Shown here: piece by piece, positions 26,540 to 35,051 of the stretch
How the letters are laid out: each line of letters begins with the position of its first letter
Numbering within the stretch: the first letter of the stretch is position 1
Source of the DNA: Thiodiazotropha sp040506775
Lineage (GTDB): Bacteria; Pseudomonadota; Gammaproteobacteria; Chromatiales; Chromatiaceae
Assembly: GCA_040506775.1 (NCBI GenBank)
Contig: JBEVWC010000018.1
Span: 62,001 to 126,000 of the forward strand
DNA length: 64,000 nt
Direction of reading: 5' to 3'
The notes under the pieces: model-generated
Told to the model about the DNA's origin: nothing
Databases searched by the model: none
The model's input: only the letters and a program-made list of their open reading frames with translations
Translations under genes and position numbers: made by a program

Positions 26540-27148
26540 TCACTCTGAGAGTGCGCGCATCAGCTTCTGCAACGCCTGGCCACGGTGACTCAAACTGTTC
26601 TTGGTCTCGGGATCGAGCTGTGCGGAACTGCAGTCGTGGGTGGGGACGTAGAAAACCGGGTCGTAGCCAAAGCCGTTCTCCCCGGCGGGTTCGAACAGGA
26701 TACGTCCCTCCCAGGTGCCCTGGCAGATGATCGGGGTGGGATCTTCCGCGTGGCGCATGTAGACCATCAGGCACTGGAAACGGGCACTGCGATCGGACTC
26801 CGGGACCTGGGCAAGATCCGCCAGCAGTTTCTGCAGGTTGGCCTCATCGTTGGCGCCGGGGCCGGCGAAGCGGGCAGAGTAGATGCCCGGCGCGCCGTTC
26901 AGCGCATCCACCTCGATGCCTGAGTCGTCGGCGATCGCCGGCAGGCCGCTGAGCCGTGCGGCGTGACGGGCCTTCTTGATGGCGTTCTCCACGAAGCTCA
27001 GGCCGTCCTCCACCGCATCCGGTATCTCGAACTCCTTCTGCGGCACCACCGTGATCTGCTCCTGGGCCAGCAGTTGATTGATCTCCCGGACCTTGCCCGC
27101 ATTGTTGCTCGCCAATACGATCTTTTCGCCTGTGTGATGTCCCGACAT
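26540..27148 (-). CDS. rdgB: XTP/dITP pyrophosphatase (HAM1/RdgB)
   Basis: House-cleaning enzyme that hydrolyses dITP, XTP and related aberrant purine nucleotides to monophosphates. The 202-residue product has the N-terminal SNNAGKVREI (14-23), AIADDSGIEVDAL and GFGYDPVF, all hallmark blocks of the family, and SHRGQAL at the end. It lies 39 bases downstream of rph on the same strand, the common rph-rdgB pairing. Confidence 0.96.
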   Translation of the reverse strand: MSGHHTGEKIVLASNNAGKVREINQLLAQEQITVVPQKEFEIPDAVEDGLSFVENAIKKARHAARLSGLPAIADDSGIEVDALNGAPGIYSARFAGPGANDEANLQKLLADLAQVPESDRSARFQCLMVYMRHAEDPTPIICQGTWEGRILFEPAGENGFGYDPVFYVPTHDCSSAQLDPETKNSLSHRGQALQKLMRALSE

Positions 27149-27187
27149 GTCGATCTGCCTTTGATTTGAGTGTGGTGTGTTTGGTGT

Positions 27188-27904
27188 TCAGTCTGCCAGG
27201 GCTTGCTGCTGGATCTTGCAGATCTGCTCTATGCCCTGATGGGCCAGGTCGAGCATGGCATCAAGTTCGGCACGGCTGTAGGCCTGACCCTCTGCGGTGC
27301 CTTGAACTTCGATGAAGCCCGACTGGTCGTTCATCACCACGTTCATGTCGGTCTCCGCGTTGGAGTCCTCGGCATAGTCCAGGTCCAGCACCGGGGTGCC
27401 GTTGTACACGCCGACCGAGACCGAGGCCACCATGTTGAGTAGCGGGCTTTTGCTGAGCAGTCCCTGTTTGCGCAGGTGCTCCAGGGCATCCACCAGCGCC
27501 ACGCAGGCGCCAGTGATCGAGGCGGTGCGGGTGCCCCCGTCGGCCTGAATCACATCGCAGTCCAGGGTAATGGTGCGCTCACCCAGGGCCTTGAGGTCCA
27601 CCGCGGCGCGCAGTGAACGGCCGATCAGGCGTTGAATCTCCAGGGTGCGCCCCCCCTGTTTTCCCCGTGCCGCCTCCCGGCCCATGCGGTCGGTGGTGGA
27701 GCGGGGCAGCATGCCGTATTCCGCGGTGATCCAGCCCTGACCGGCACCCTTGAGGAAGCGCGGCACCTGTTCCTCGATACTGGCGGTGCAGATCACCTGG
27801 GTGTCGCCGAAGCAGACCAGTACCGAACCCTCCGCATGCTTGGTGAAGCCGCGGGTGATTCGGATCGGTCGAAGTTCATCGGGTTGGCGTCCTGAGGGTC
27901 TCAT
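27188..27904 (-). CDS. rph: Ribonuclease PH
   Basis: Phosphate-dependent 3'-to-5' exoribonuclease that trims tRNA 3' ends. The 238-residue protein is exactly family length when started at MRPSGRQPDELRP (27904). The longer in-frame start at 27979 adds unrelated residues. Characteristic stretches are GWITAEYGMLPRST, RGKQGGRTLEIQRLIGRSLR and DCDVIQADGGTRTASITG. It is the first gene of the rph-rdgB unit; yicC, often its neighbour, is 9 kb away. Confidence 0.97.
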   Translation of the reverse strand: MRPSGRQPDELRPIRITRGFTKHAEGSVLVCFGDTQVICTASIEEQVPRFLKGAGQGWITAEYGMLPRSTTDRMGREAARGKQGGRTLEIQRLIGRSLRAAVDLKALGERTITLDCDVIQADGGTRTASITGACVALVDALEHLRKQGLLSKSPLLNMVASVSVGVYNGTPVLDLDYAEDSNAETDMNVVMNDQSGFIEVQGTAEGQAYSRAELDAMLDLAHQGIEQICKIQQQALAD

Positions 27905-28322
27905 GGTGCAGTGGGCTCCTGGTTGCGGAATGGGGTCGATGGCATGGATTTCCGGCTTCTGTGTGAAGAATCGGATCATCCATGCAGGCTATGACCGAAT
28001 GGGTTTTTGGGGGCGGTATTATGCGGTAACTGCGCAGTCCTGTCAGCCCGGGGGGCCGGTTACCGGCGAGTCCCGACTCCTCTGCATGGCCCGTCTGAGT
28101 ATGAAAAGCCACACAAACCGTGGTGACTACCCGGCCAGCTGGCGTTTCGGCTTGAACTAGACTTTGGGCTGAGCACCCGAAAAGTGCACGCCGTCATGCC
28201 GGGCAGGTTACCCGATCGCAGCCCATCCGTTGCAACAGGCCGAGACCCTCGACACCTGGGCATGACCCCCCATCCCGAGCAATGCAGTGGCGATTGACCC
28301 AACCCGATCACGGAGGTGCGCC
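27905..28322. promoter_or_regulatory. 418-base divergent gap between rph and the YbaK-like gene
   Basis: No gene is supported. A CATAAT on the minus strand (28018-28023) could be the -10 of rph, but I find no matching -35. A small hairpin GCCGG/CCGGC is at 28055-28067. Nothing else stands out. Confidence 0.3.
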
Positions 28323-28793
28323 ATGAGTATGTCCCAAACCGTCCGCTCCTTTCTGGACAGTCGTGCCATTCCATACGAAGTTATCAGTCACCGTCACACC
28401 CGTTCCAGCATGGAGAGTGCGGGTGCCGCACATATCGACTCCGATCACCTGGCCAAGGCGGTGATCGTCAAGCAGGGTGATGATTACCTGATGGTGGTCG
28501 TGCCTACCGACTACCGGGTACACCTGGGAAAACTGCACCAGCTGCTGGGCGAAGAGGTCGGGCTGGCGACGGAACCCGAACTCGTCAGTCTGTTTCCCGA
28601 CTGCGAGGGAGGTGCGATTCCGCCTCTGGGTACCGCCTACCGCATGATCACCCTGGTGGACGACGATCTGCTCAAACAGTCGGAGATCTTCTTCGAATGC
28701 GGAGACCACGAGCACCTGATCAAGGTGTCCGGGACGGGTTTCACCCGTCTGCTGGGTGATGCGGAGAAGGTGAGTGTCTCCCGGCATCATTGA
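28323..28793 (+). CDS. YbaK/ProX-like aminoacyl-tRNA deacylase domain protein
   Basis: Cytoplasmic single-domain protein of 156 residues of the YbaK/ProRS-editing fold, which hydrolyses mischarged tRNAs in trans. The block HLAKAVIVKQGDDYLMVVVP carries the conserved lysine of the family, and GGAIPPLGTAY is also typical. The start ATG 28323 follows GGAGGT; an in-frame ATG 36 bases earlier lacks one. A good terminator follows directly. The tRNA specificity cannot be read from sequence. Confidence 0.87.
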   Translation: MSMSQTVRSFLDSRAIPYEVISHRHTRSSMESAGAAHIDSDHLAKAVIVKQGDDYLMVVVPTDYRVHLGKLHQLLGEEVGLATEPELVSLFPDCEGGAIPPLGTAYRMITLVDDDLLKQSEIFFECGDHEHLIKVSGTGFTRLLGDAEKVSVSRHH

Positions 28794-28816
28794 ACCGGCA
28801 GTATTGCCGGTTTCTT
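28794..28816 (+). terminator. Intrinsic terminator after the YbaK-like gene
   Basis: ACCGGCA (28794-28800), GTAT loop, TGCCGGT (28805-28811), then TTTCTT. It begins right after the stop codon and fits a Rho-independent terminator on the plus strand. Confidence 0.8.
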
Positions 28817-28825
28817 CGCACAACG

Positions 28826-28895
28826 TCTCAGCCTCGACCTGCGGGTAGGCGGGGTTGGGATGGCTGCCCGTATTGCGCTCAGGATTGGTCCACAC
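28826..28895 (-). pseudogene. Remnant of a duplicated metallo-hydrolase 3' end
   Basis: About 55-70 bases match the 3' end of the intact metallo-hydrolase gene at 29841-30806, in the same orientation. TCTCAGCCTCGACCT is identical in both and roughly three-quarters of the first 55 positions agree by eye. Translated on the minus strand it reads WTNPERNTGSHPNPAYPQVE, against WVDFERNVGRHISLAYLEVE in the intact gene. The frame runs on into antisense sequence of the YbaK-like gene and has no partner upstream. It is a decayed fragment of a former second copy, not a gene. Confidence 0.7.
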
Positions 28896-29206
28896 GTGTC
28901 CGCCTGAATCCAGACAGCATGTGAATGATTGGATCAGCCTGGTTTGTCCAGCAATCAGGCAAGCCGGGTCAATAGCAGTGCCTGATCCAGAATCTTCTCC
29001 TCCCCTTTGAGACCGGTGTCGATCGACAGTCGTCCACCTCCGTCAGTTGCTCGCAACCTGAAATATTATCCAAGGGTGATGATCGATCCATGTGAATATT
29101 GCGCACTTCGATCGTCTCAAAATTCACAGATACGTGCGGCGACAACCGTTAAATTAAGCTATCGGTTGTTTCGAGGTTGTATGTCTATGTAGAAAAGGAG
29201 ATCGGC
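28896..29206. other. Gap after the remnant, no gene seen
   Basis: About 310 bases, more AT-rich toward 29060-29200, where the lipoprotein promoter should be. A 61-codon frame at 29007-29192 shows no family similarity and poor codon use. Confidence 0.35.
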
Positions 29207-29764
29207 ATGTGGCATGAACGAATTCTGGATCTCATTGGAGCCGTTTTTGTGGTTCTTGCGATGTTTCTTTTGGCGTGCAATGAATCCTCCAAGTCGCAGA
29301 CCGGCGCACTCGAAGAGGGTGAAGCCGACCCGATTCCTGCAACACTGAAAACCCGCTCGCCTTCCGCTCATCCATCGACCAATGTCTGTGCTGCGATGCC
29401 GATTGACGCCATACTCGCGACCGTCGGCGGCACCAGCCCGATGGGGGCAAGAAGCCATACCGATGACCGCAGTGACTGTTTATACCGCTTCAAAACGATT
29501 TCCCTGTCTGGCAGTCCTGTTGGATGGGCAGTCAATGTTCAGGTTTGGGATGCCTCGACCTGGGCATACCAACGCGGTCTCCCATCAACCGAGCGCAAGG
29601 AAATTGCAGGTCTTGGAGATGGGGCGTTTACCCAGGCCAGCAAGGGTGAGCGCACCCTCTGGACCAGGCACAATGACAAGGTCGTCTCAGTGACTTCTGC
29701 AGATCAGGATCAATCTGAAGCGCTTACCCAGAAAATTGCAAGATTGGCGCTCACATACTGGTAA
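29207..29764 (+). CDS. Uncharacterised lipoprotein
   Basis: Exported protein of 185 residues. A hydrophobic N-terminus ends in the lipobox LLAC (FVVLAMFLLACNESS), so Cys25 would be lipidated. A low-complexity linker is followed by a small domain with paired Cys (NVCAAMPI and DCLYRF) and the closing part EIAGLGDGAFTQ. This recalls DUF3558-like lipoproteins, but I cannot assign the family. AAGGAG stands 6 bases before the ATG. It is convergent with the metallo-hydrolase gene and flanked on the left by that gene's decayed copy. Confidence 0.7.
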   Translation: MWHERILDLIGAVFVVLAMFLLACNESSKSQTGALEEGEADPIPATLKTRSPSAHPSTNVCAAMPIDAILATVGGTSPMGARSHTDDRSDCLYRFKTISLSGSPVGWAVNVQVWDASTWAYQRGLPSTERKEIAGLGDGAFTQASKGERTLWTRHNDKVVSVTSADQDQSEALTQKIARLALTYW

Positions 29765-29840
29765 CAGCAAATACTGCTGAAGAAGCAGGAATTGTGTGCT
29801 GCAGGGGTTAAGGGATAAGTCTCTAAGGGACAAGGTATCG

Positions 29841-30806
29841 TTAAAACATCTCAGCCTCGACCTCCAGGTAGGCGAGGCTGATATGGCGGCCCACGTTACG
29901 CTCGAAATCGACCCATTCGCGGTAGGGGCCCATTGCGTCGATCACCGGCTGCTTCATTTCGAAGTCGCTCAAACCGGCCTCGAAATAGTGGGCCACCTGC
30001 TGTTTCAGTCCACTCAGGTAGCCGCGGTAGATCTCCGCCACTTCCCTTCCACCGGTCCGGCCGTGGCCCGGGACGAAAATTTCGGCGTCGGTTTGCAGGG
30101 CCATGTCGAGGGCGGTGATGTTGCCCTTGAAGGTGGCGCTGTCCATCTGCCCGAGGCGTTTGCTCATGGCGTTGTCACCGAGAAACATGAGTTTCTTCTG
30201 CGGCAGTTCGATCATGATGTCGCTGCGGCTGTGGGCCTGGGGCTGGAAATGGATGCGCAGGGTGATGCCCGCAAAGGTCAGCTGATCGGCGTGGCCGGTT
30301 TTGTGATCGGGGGGTACCTCCTCGGTGCCGGTCACAGCCCCGTCGGTCATGCGCATCAGGGTGGCAAGAAACGCCCGGCCTTCACCCGCGGCAACCTGCT
30401 GGTGCATTATTTCGTGACCAAAGATCGGGGCTTCGGGGAAGGCTTCGTGAATTGCCTGGTTGGCCAGCCAGTGATCACCGTGGATATGGGTGTTGAACAC
30501 TGCAACCACCGGCAGGTCGGTTATGGCCCGCAGTTGGCGCAGGACCATCTCCCCGGTCTGTACGCTGGAGCCCGGGTCGATGACCACCACCCCGTCCCGG
30601 CCGATGATGAAGGCCGGGTTGTTCATGAAGCCCTGGTTCTCTACGGAAGGTACCCCCAGCGGGCCATGAATCACATAGACACCCTCGACTACCTGCTCGG
30701 CGGGGTAGTCCGGTACCACCGGGCCCCGCTCCGCATGGGCCGGTACCAGTGGGAACAGCACGATCAGGAGAAACAGCAGTTTTGACAACGATGCGGGTTG
30801 CGGCAT
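29841..30806 (-). CDS. Exported MBL-fold metallo-hydrolase
   Basis: Metallo-beta-lactamase fold enzyme of 321 residues with a signal peptide (MPQPASLSKLLFLLIVLFPL, cleavage near AHA). The zinc motif THIHGDHW supplies H107, H109, D111 and H112; downstream ligands include H and D in AHSRSD and FLGDNAM, and PGHG. It resembles periplasmic MBL proteins found with quinoprotein or sulfur-oxidation systems, but no such genes are nearby. An upstream in-frame ATG at 30983 adds 59 residues without a signal function, so I start at 30806. A fragment of a second copy lies at 28826-28895. Confidence 0.85.
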   Translation of the reverse strand: MPQPASLSKLLFLLIVLFPLVPAHAERGPVVPDYPAEQVVEGVYVIHGPLGVPSVENQGFMNNPAFIIGRDGVVVIDPGSSVQTGEMVLRQLRAITDLPVVAVFNTHIHGDHWLANQAIHEAFPEAPIFGHEIMHQQVAAGEGRAFLATLMRMTDGAVTGTEEVPPDHKTGHADQLTFAGITLRIHFQPQAHSRSDIMIELPQKKLMFLGDNAMSKRLGQMDSATFKGNITALDMALQTDAEIFVPGHGRTGGREVAEIYRGYLSGLKQQVAHYFEAGLSDFEMKQPVIDAMGPYREWVDFERNVGRHISLAYLEVEAEMF

Positions 30807-30987
30807 GACAGAGACCTGTTGCGGTTGGATGGCCGGGTTTCTGGGGCAGATACCCGGATGCATGATCAGGCTATTCTGCCGCACCCCGTGGGTACTGAAA
30901 ACCATGCATCGGAAGCGCCTTTGAGGAGTTTGAACCGGGAAGCTGCCTGGGCAGCCCCACAGGGCCGACCGAAGCCGAAGCATTCGA

Positions 30988-32460
30988 TCAGCGCTTGGAT
31001 TTCATGATTGAACCGAGTATCCCCCGGATGATCTGGCGGCCCAGGTTGGAGCCGATGGCCCGGGCGATGGATTTCGCAAACGCTTCGCCGACACTCTGGC
31101 GGTTCGAACTGCTGCCTTTTTTGGTGCTTTTCGCGTCCGCCTCCTCCTGGGCCTGCTCCTCGCGACGCTTGAGCAGCTCCTCTTCCCGTTTCTTCAGCAG
31201 CTCATAGGCGGATTCCCGGTCCACGGTTTCCGTATAGGTGGATTTCAGCGGTGAGCGCTCGATCAGTCTCTTGCGCTGTTCCTCACTGATGGGACCGAAC
31301 TGGGAGCGGGGCGGGGCCATCAGGGTCTTCTCCACCATGCTCGGTACGCCCTTGTTGTCCAGGGTCGAAACCAGCGCCTCGCCCACGCCCAGATTGCCGA
31401 TGGCCTCCTCGGTGTTGAAGGCCGGATTTTCACGAAAGGTCTCAGCGGCAGCCTTCAAGGCCTTGCGATCCCGCGGGGTGAAGGCGCGCAGCGCATGCTG
31501 GATGCGGTTGCCCAGCTGGCCAATCACCTGGTCGGGCACATCGTTGGGATACTGGGTGATGAAGAACACGCCCACGCCCTTGGAGCGGATCAGGCGCACC
31601 ACCTGGGTGATCTTCTCCAGCAGGGCCTTGGGCGCGTTGCTGAACAGCAGATGCGCCTCGTCGAAGAAAAACACCAGTTTCGGCAGATCCGCATCGCCCC
31701 GCTCCGGCAGCTCCTCCATCAGTTCCGAGAGCAGCCAGAGCAGGAAAGTGGCGTAGATGCGGGGCGAGTGGTAGAGGGTCGTGGCATCCAGGATGCTGAC
31801 CACGCCGCGTCCGGAGAAGTCGTTCTGCATCAGGTCCTGAATGCGGATCGCGGGCTCTCCGAAGAAGATCTCGCCCCCGGCCTCTTCCAGCACCAGCAGG
31901 CGCCGCAGGATCGCGGTCACACTCTGACGGGAGACCCGGCCGTAGGCGCGTTCGAGGGTGGCCGCATTGTCCGCCACCCAGTTCAGCATGGCGCGCAGGT
32001 CCTTGAGGTCGAGCAGCAGCAGACCCTCATCATCCGCCAGGCTGAAGGCGATCTGCAGAACCCCCTCCTGGGTTTCGTTCAACTCCAGCAGGTTCGCCAG
32101 CAGGGTCGGCCCCATCTCCGAGATGGTGGTGCGAACCGGGTGCCCCTGTTTGCCGAACACATCCCAGAACAGTACCGGGCAGGGTTCGAAATTGTGTGAT
32201 TCGATGTGGATGTATTCCAGACGCTCGGTGATCTTCGGATGTTCCTTGCCGCTTCCGGCCAGGCCCGAGAGGTCACCCTTGACGTCCGCGGTGAACACCG
32301 GAACCCCGAGGCGGGAGAAGGATTCGGCCAACACCTGCAGGGTGACCGTCTTGCCGGTACCGGTGGCGCCGGTGATCAGGCCGTGGCGGTTGGCCATTCC
32401 GGCGTTCAACAGGATCTGCCGGTCTCCGTTTCCGCCGAGCACGATCTGATTGTCTGGCAT
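30988..32460 (-). CDS. HerA/FtsK-like ATPase of the DUF853 (YjgR) family
   Basis: Cytoplasmic P-loop ATPase of 490 residues. Walker A GATGTGKT is at 31-38, Walker B is in LVFFFDEAHLLF, and the sensor region is FITQYPNDVPDQVIGQLGNR. The C-terminal part has a charged Lys/Glu-rich helix (about 415-445) and a basic end. Members are related to the HerA DNA-end-processing helicase, but their role is unproven, and no NurA nuclease is nearby. Start ATG 32460 follows AGGAAG. It stands alone between the MBL gene and the divergent DUF2780 gene. Confidence 0.9.
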   Translation of the reverse strand: MPDNQIVLGGNGDRQILLNAGMANRHGLITGATGTGKTVTLQVLAESFSRLGVPVFTADVKGDLSGLAGSGKEHPKITERLEYIHIESHNFEPCPVLFWDVFGKQGHPVRTTISEMGPTLLANLLELNETQEGVLQIAFSLADDEGLLLLDLKDLRAMLNWVADNAATLERAYGRVSRQSVTAILRRLLVLEEAGGEIFFGEPAIRIQDLMQNDFSGRGVVSILDATTLYHSPRIYATFLLWLLSELMEELPERGDADLPKLVFFFDEAHLLFSNAPKALLEKITQVVRLIRSKGVGVFFITQYPNDVPDQVIGQLGNRIQHALRAFTPRDRKALKAAAETFRENPAFNTEEAIGNLGVGEALVSTLDNKGVPSMVEKTLMAPPRSQFGPISEEQRKRLIERSPLKSTYTETVDRESAYELLKKREEELLKRREEQAQEEADAKSTKKGSSSNRQSVGEAFAKSIARAIGSNLGRQIIRGILGSIMKSKR

Positions 32461-32718
32461 GGTTCTGCTTCCTGTCTGAGGGTTCACAAGTGTTTTGATT
32501 TGTCTGCTGTGAGCCGGCTGGTTTTTTGGGTAGACTCGGATCCTGCAACATTGGGATGAGACACAACACCAGCGTATCACTGAGACGGCACCATAATCGT
32601 TAATCTGCGGGGCTTCAAGACAGGGCTTCCGTGGCGAGTTGGTCGGGCCGGGACTCGCCGGCTCATAAGCTGTCGGGGATGCGCGCCATCGCGTCGGTCA
32701 CAAGAGGAGGAATCTGCG

Positions 32719-33108
32719 ATGATGGAATTGATTCAGCAACTGGTCACCGCTACCGGTGTGGACAAACAGCAGGCTGAGGGCGGTGCGGGGCTGATCTTCG
32801 GTCTGCTCAAGGACCAGCTCTCATCGGGCGAGTTCGGCCAGGTCTCCCAGGCGGTGCCCGGGGTGGAAGGGCTGATCGACGCGGCGCCGAGCAGTGGCGG
32901 TGGGCTGGGCGGACTCCTGGGCGGTGTGGCCTCAGCCATGGGTGCGGGCAAGCTGGGCAACCTCGCCTCCCTGGCGGATGGATTTTCGAAACTCGATCTG
33001 GATATGGGCATGGTCGGCAAGTTCGTCCCGGTGGTGCTGTCCTATCTGCAGAACCAGGGCGGTGACGGGTTGGTGGCGATGGTGTCCAAGGTGCTTAAAG
33101 GCGGCTGA
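32719..33108 (+). CDS. DUF2780 family protein (VcgC/VcgE-like)
   Basis: Small protein of 129 residues, starting MMELIQQLVTATGVDKQQAE. It has a helical first part, a Gly-rich middle (GGGLGGLLGGVASAMGAG) and the end VVLSYLQNQGGDGLVAMVSK. This is the family layout. Function is unknown. AGGAGGAA lies just upstream. The YpfJ-type peptidase gene starts 10 bases later, so the two are likely one transcript. Confidence 0.85.
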   Translation: MMELIQQLVTATGVDKQQAEGGAGLIFGLLKDQLSSGEFGQVSQAVPGVEGLIDAAPSSGGGLGGLLGGVASAMGAGKLGNLASLADGFSKLDLDMGMVGKFVPVVLSYLQNQGGDGLVAMVSKVLKGG

Positions 33109-33118
33109 GGAAACGATC

Positions 33119-34027
33119 ATGAGATGGCGGGGACAGCGGCAGAGCGACAATATCGAGGACCGTCGGGGTGCGTCAGCGCCCTCGTCCCTGGGCATGGGTG
33201 GGGGTGGCGGACTGCTCAACCTTTTGCCCATGGTATTCAAGCTGTTTGGTTTCAAAGGCGGGTTGATCGCGGTTCTGGCGATTGGCGCCTACGGCCTGTT
33301 CAGCGGCAATCTGGGCAATATGCTCAGCGGCAGCGCACCACCTCCCCAGGAGAGCGGCAAGCCGCTGCAGCAGTCGGCCCAGGAGAAGGAGCTGGTGCAG
33401 TTCGTCTCAGTGGTCCTGGCGGATACCGAACAGACCTGGCAGCAGTTGTTCCGTGAGATGGGTACCGAGTATGAGGAGCCCAAGCTGGTACTGTTTCGCG
33501 GCGCCACCCGCACCGCCTGTGGTTTCGGCCAGGCCGCCATGGGTCCCTTCTACTGCCCGGGGGACAACAAGGTCTATATCGACCTGCAGTTCTATGACGA
33601 TCTGAAGCAACGCTTCAAGGCCCCGGGGGATTTTGCCCAGGCCTATGTGATCGCCCACGAGGTCGGCCATCATGTGCAGAATCTGCTTGGCATCTCCTCC
33701 AAGGTACGCGAGGCCCAGGCCTCCCTCGATGAGGTGGGACGCAACAAGCTCTCGGTGCGGCAGGAACTGCAGGCGGACTGTTTCGCAGGTATCTGGGCCC
33801 ACAATGCGGACCGTTCCCGCCAGTTGCTGGAATCCGGGGACATCCAGGAGGGCCTGAACGCTGCCAGCGCGATCGGTGACGACCGGCTGCAGAAACAGTC
33901 GGGAGGCATGGTGAGTCCCGATTCCTTCACCCACGGCAGTTCCGCACAACGGGTCAAATGGTTTCACCGGGGTTTTGAAAAAGGCGAAGTCAAAGCCTGC
34001 GATACCTTCTCGGCCAAGAGCCTGTAA
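33119..34027 (+). CDS. YpfJ-type (KPN_02809 family) neutral zinc metallopeptidase
   Basis: Membrane-anchored metallopeptidase-like protein of 302 residues. It starts MRWRGQRQSDNIEDRR, followed by a Gly-rich patch and one transmembrane helix (about 38-62). The zinc motif HEVGH is at 180-184, and the third ligand is likely E215 in RQELQADCFAG. CGFGQAAMGPFYCPGD is also typical. Start ATG 33119 is preceded by GAGGAAA. Substrates are unknown. Confidence 0.92.
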   Translation: MRWRGQRQSDNIEDRRGASAPSSLGMGGGGGLLNLLPMVFKLFGFKGGLIAVLAIGAYGLFSGNLGNMLSGSAPPPQESGKPLQQSAQEKELVQFVSVVLADTEQTWQQLFREMGTEYEEPKLVLFRGATRTACGFGQAAMGPFYCPGDNKVYIDLQFYDDLKQRFKAPGDFAQAYVIAHEVGHHVQNLLGISSKVREAQASLDEVGRNKLSVRQELQADCFAGIWAHNADRSRQLLESGDIQEGLNAASAIGDDRLQKQSGGMVSPDSFTHGSSAQRVKWFHRGFEKGEVKACDTFSAKSL

Positions 34028-34073
34028 CGAACCTGTCCGATCCCCTTGTTGCGTTCCCCATGGGGTCTCTTCA

Positions 34074-34098
34074 ACCCCTGGCTGAGGACAACCAGGGG
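34074..34098 (+). terminator. Hairpin downstream of the YpfJ-type gene
   Basis: CCCCTGG (34075-34081) pairs with CCAGGGG (34092-34098) across a 10-base loop, 47 bases after the stop. No T-run follows, so it may be Rho-assisted or a stability element. Confidence 0.35.
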
Positions 34099-34165
34099 GT
34101 GCTGGCCCATATCCCCCAGATTCCCACCATTCTCCGGGTTTTAGTATTTCGCGAAGCCGCGAAGG

Positions 34166-34183
34166 GCCTGATTTTTCAGGCTT
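34166..34183 (+). other. Short hairpin in the leader of the YfdX gene
   Basis: GCCTGA, TTTT loop, TCAGGC, then TT. It lies 75 bases before the YfdX start and could be a small attenuator or the true end of the previous transcript. Confidence 0.3.
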
Positions 34184-34257
34184 GAGCTGTCATGGCACGG
34201 GCTATGCAGAACCGTGTTTGTGAAGTGATGAAACACCTAAAACGAAGGAGACGAATC

Positions 34258-35019
34258 ATGACCCGTATGACCCCAAACACGAATCAGCACAAACCCTCCC
34301 GGCTGGCCATCGCACTGATGCTGGCCCTGACCCTGGGTTCAGCTCCAATCCTGGCGGCAACCTCGGGCGCGGCCCCCGCGACCGGGCAGGAGCAGCTGCA
34401 ACAGGATACGACGCACTACATGGGCTGGACCGATCCGGTGATTGCACAGAAGGTGGCGCGCAGCGGTCAGGCGTTGATCGATGTGCTGGAGCGCGCCGAT
34501 CAGGCCCTGGTGGCCAATGATGGTGAAGCGGTTCTGGCCCAGCACAATCTCGACTACGCCCAGCAGATCGCCCAGGGGATCGAGCGCCAGATGCCCTACG
34601 TGGTGATGAAGGACAAGCTGCTGAACGCCAAGGGTCAGCTCGAGGACGGTGCGACCCACGATTTTCTGCAGACCCTGGCACCGGTCTACTCAAGTATCGA
34701 CAACCTGGCGATGATTTCGCCGAGAATGGCCGGTTCCCTGCGTACCGGGGTGCAGCAGGCCGCGAACCTGGCCAAGGCAGGGGACGGCAAGCAGGCGGCC
34801 AAACAGATCGATGATGTGGTCGATCAGCTGACCCTGACCCGGGTCTATCTGCCGATCATAACGGTCAACCAGCAGATCGGGCTGGCACAGAAGGCCCTCG
34901 CCAAACAGGACATGTCAGGGGCAAGAACGGCCATCGAACAGGCCCTCGGAAGTATCCTGATTGTTCAGACCGGTACGGTATCGACCGGTACGCTGAATGC
35001 GGAATCCACGGGATCCTGA
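34258..35019 (+). CDS. YfdX family exported protein
   Basis: Periplasmic protein of 253 residues with a signal sequence (SRLAIALMLALTLGSAPILA, residues about 14-33). The mature part is mostly helical and contains the YfdX-type segments DVLERADQALVANDG and VVDQLTLTRVYLPIITVNQQ. In E. coli the homologue is induced by the EvgA acid/multidrug response; its biochemical role is unclear. AAGGAG stands before ATG 34258. It is monocistronic here, and none of the other yfd genes is present. Confidence 0.82.
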   Translation: MTRMTPNTNQHKPSRLAIALMLALTLGSAPILAATSGAAPATGQEQLQQDTTHYMGWTDPVIAQKVARSGQALIDVLERADQALVANDGEAVLAQHNLDYAQQIAQGIERQMPYVVMKDKLLNAKGQLEDGATHDFLQTLAPVYSSIDNLAMISPRMAGSLRTGVQQAANLAKAGDGKQAAKQIDDVVDQLTLTRVYLPIITVNQQIGLAQKALAKQDMSGARTAIEQALGSILIVQTGTVSTGTLNAESTGS

Positions 35020-35051
35020 GCGCGGACAGTGACGGGGATTGAGCGAAGCGC

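Noticed and set aside
30988..32460. HerA-like ATPase as part of a HerA-based anti-phage system
   Set aside because: It belongs to the widespread DUF853/YjgR group; no NurA, SIR2 or DUF4297 partner lies next to it.
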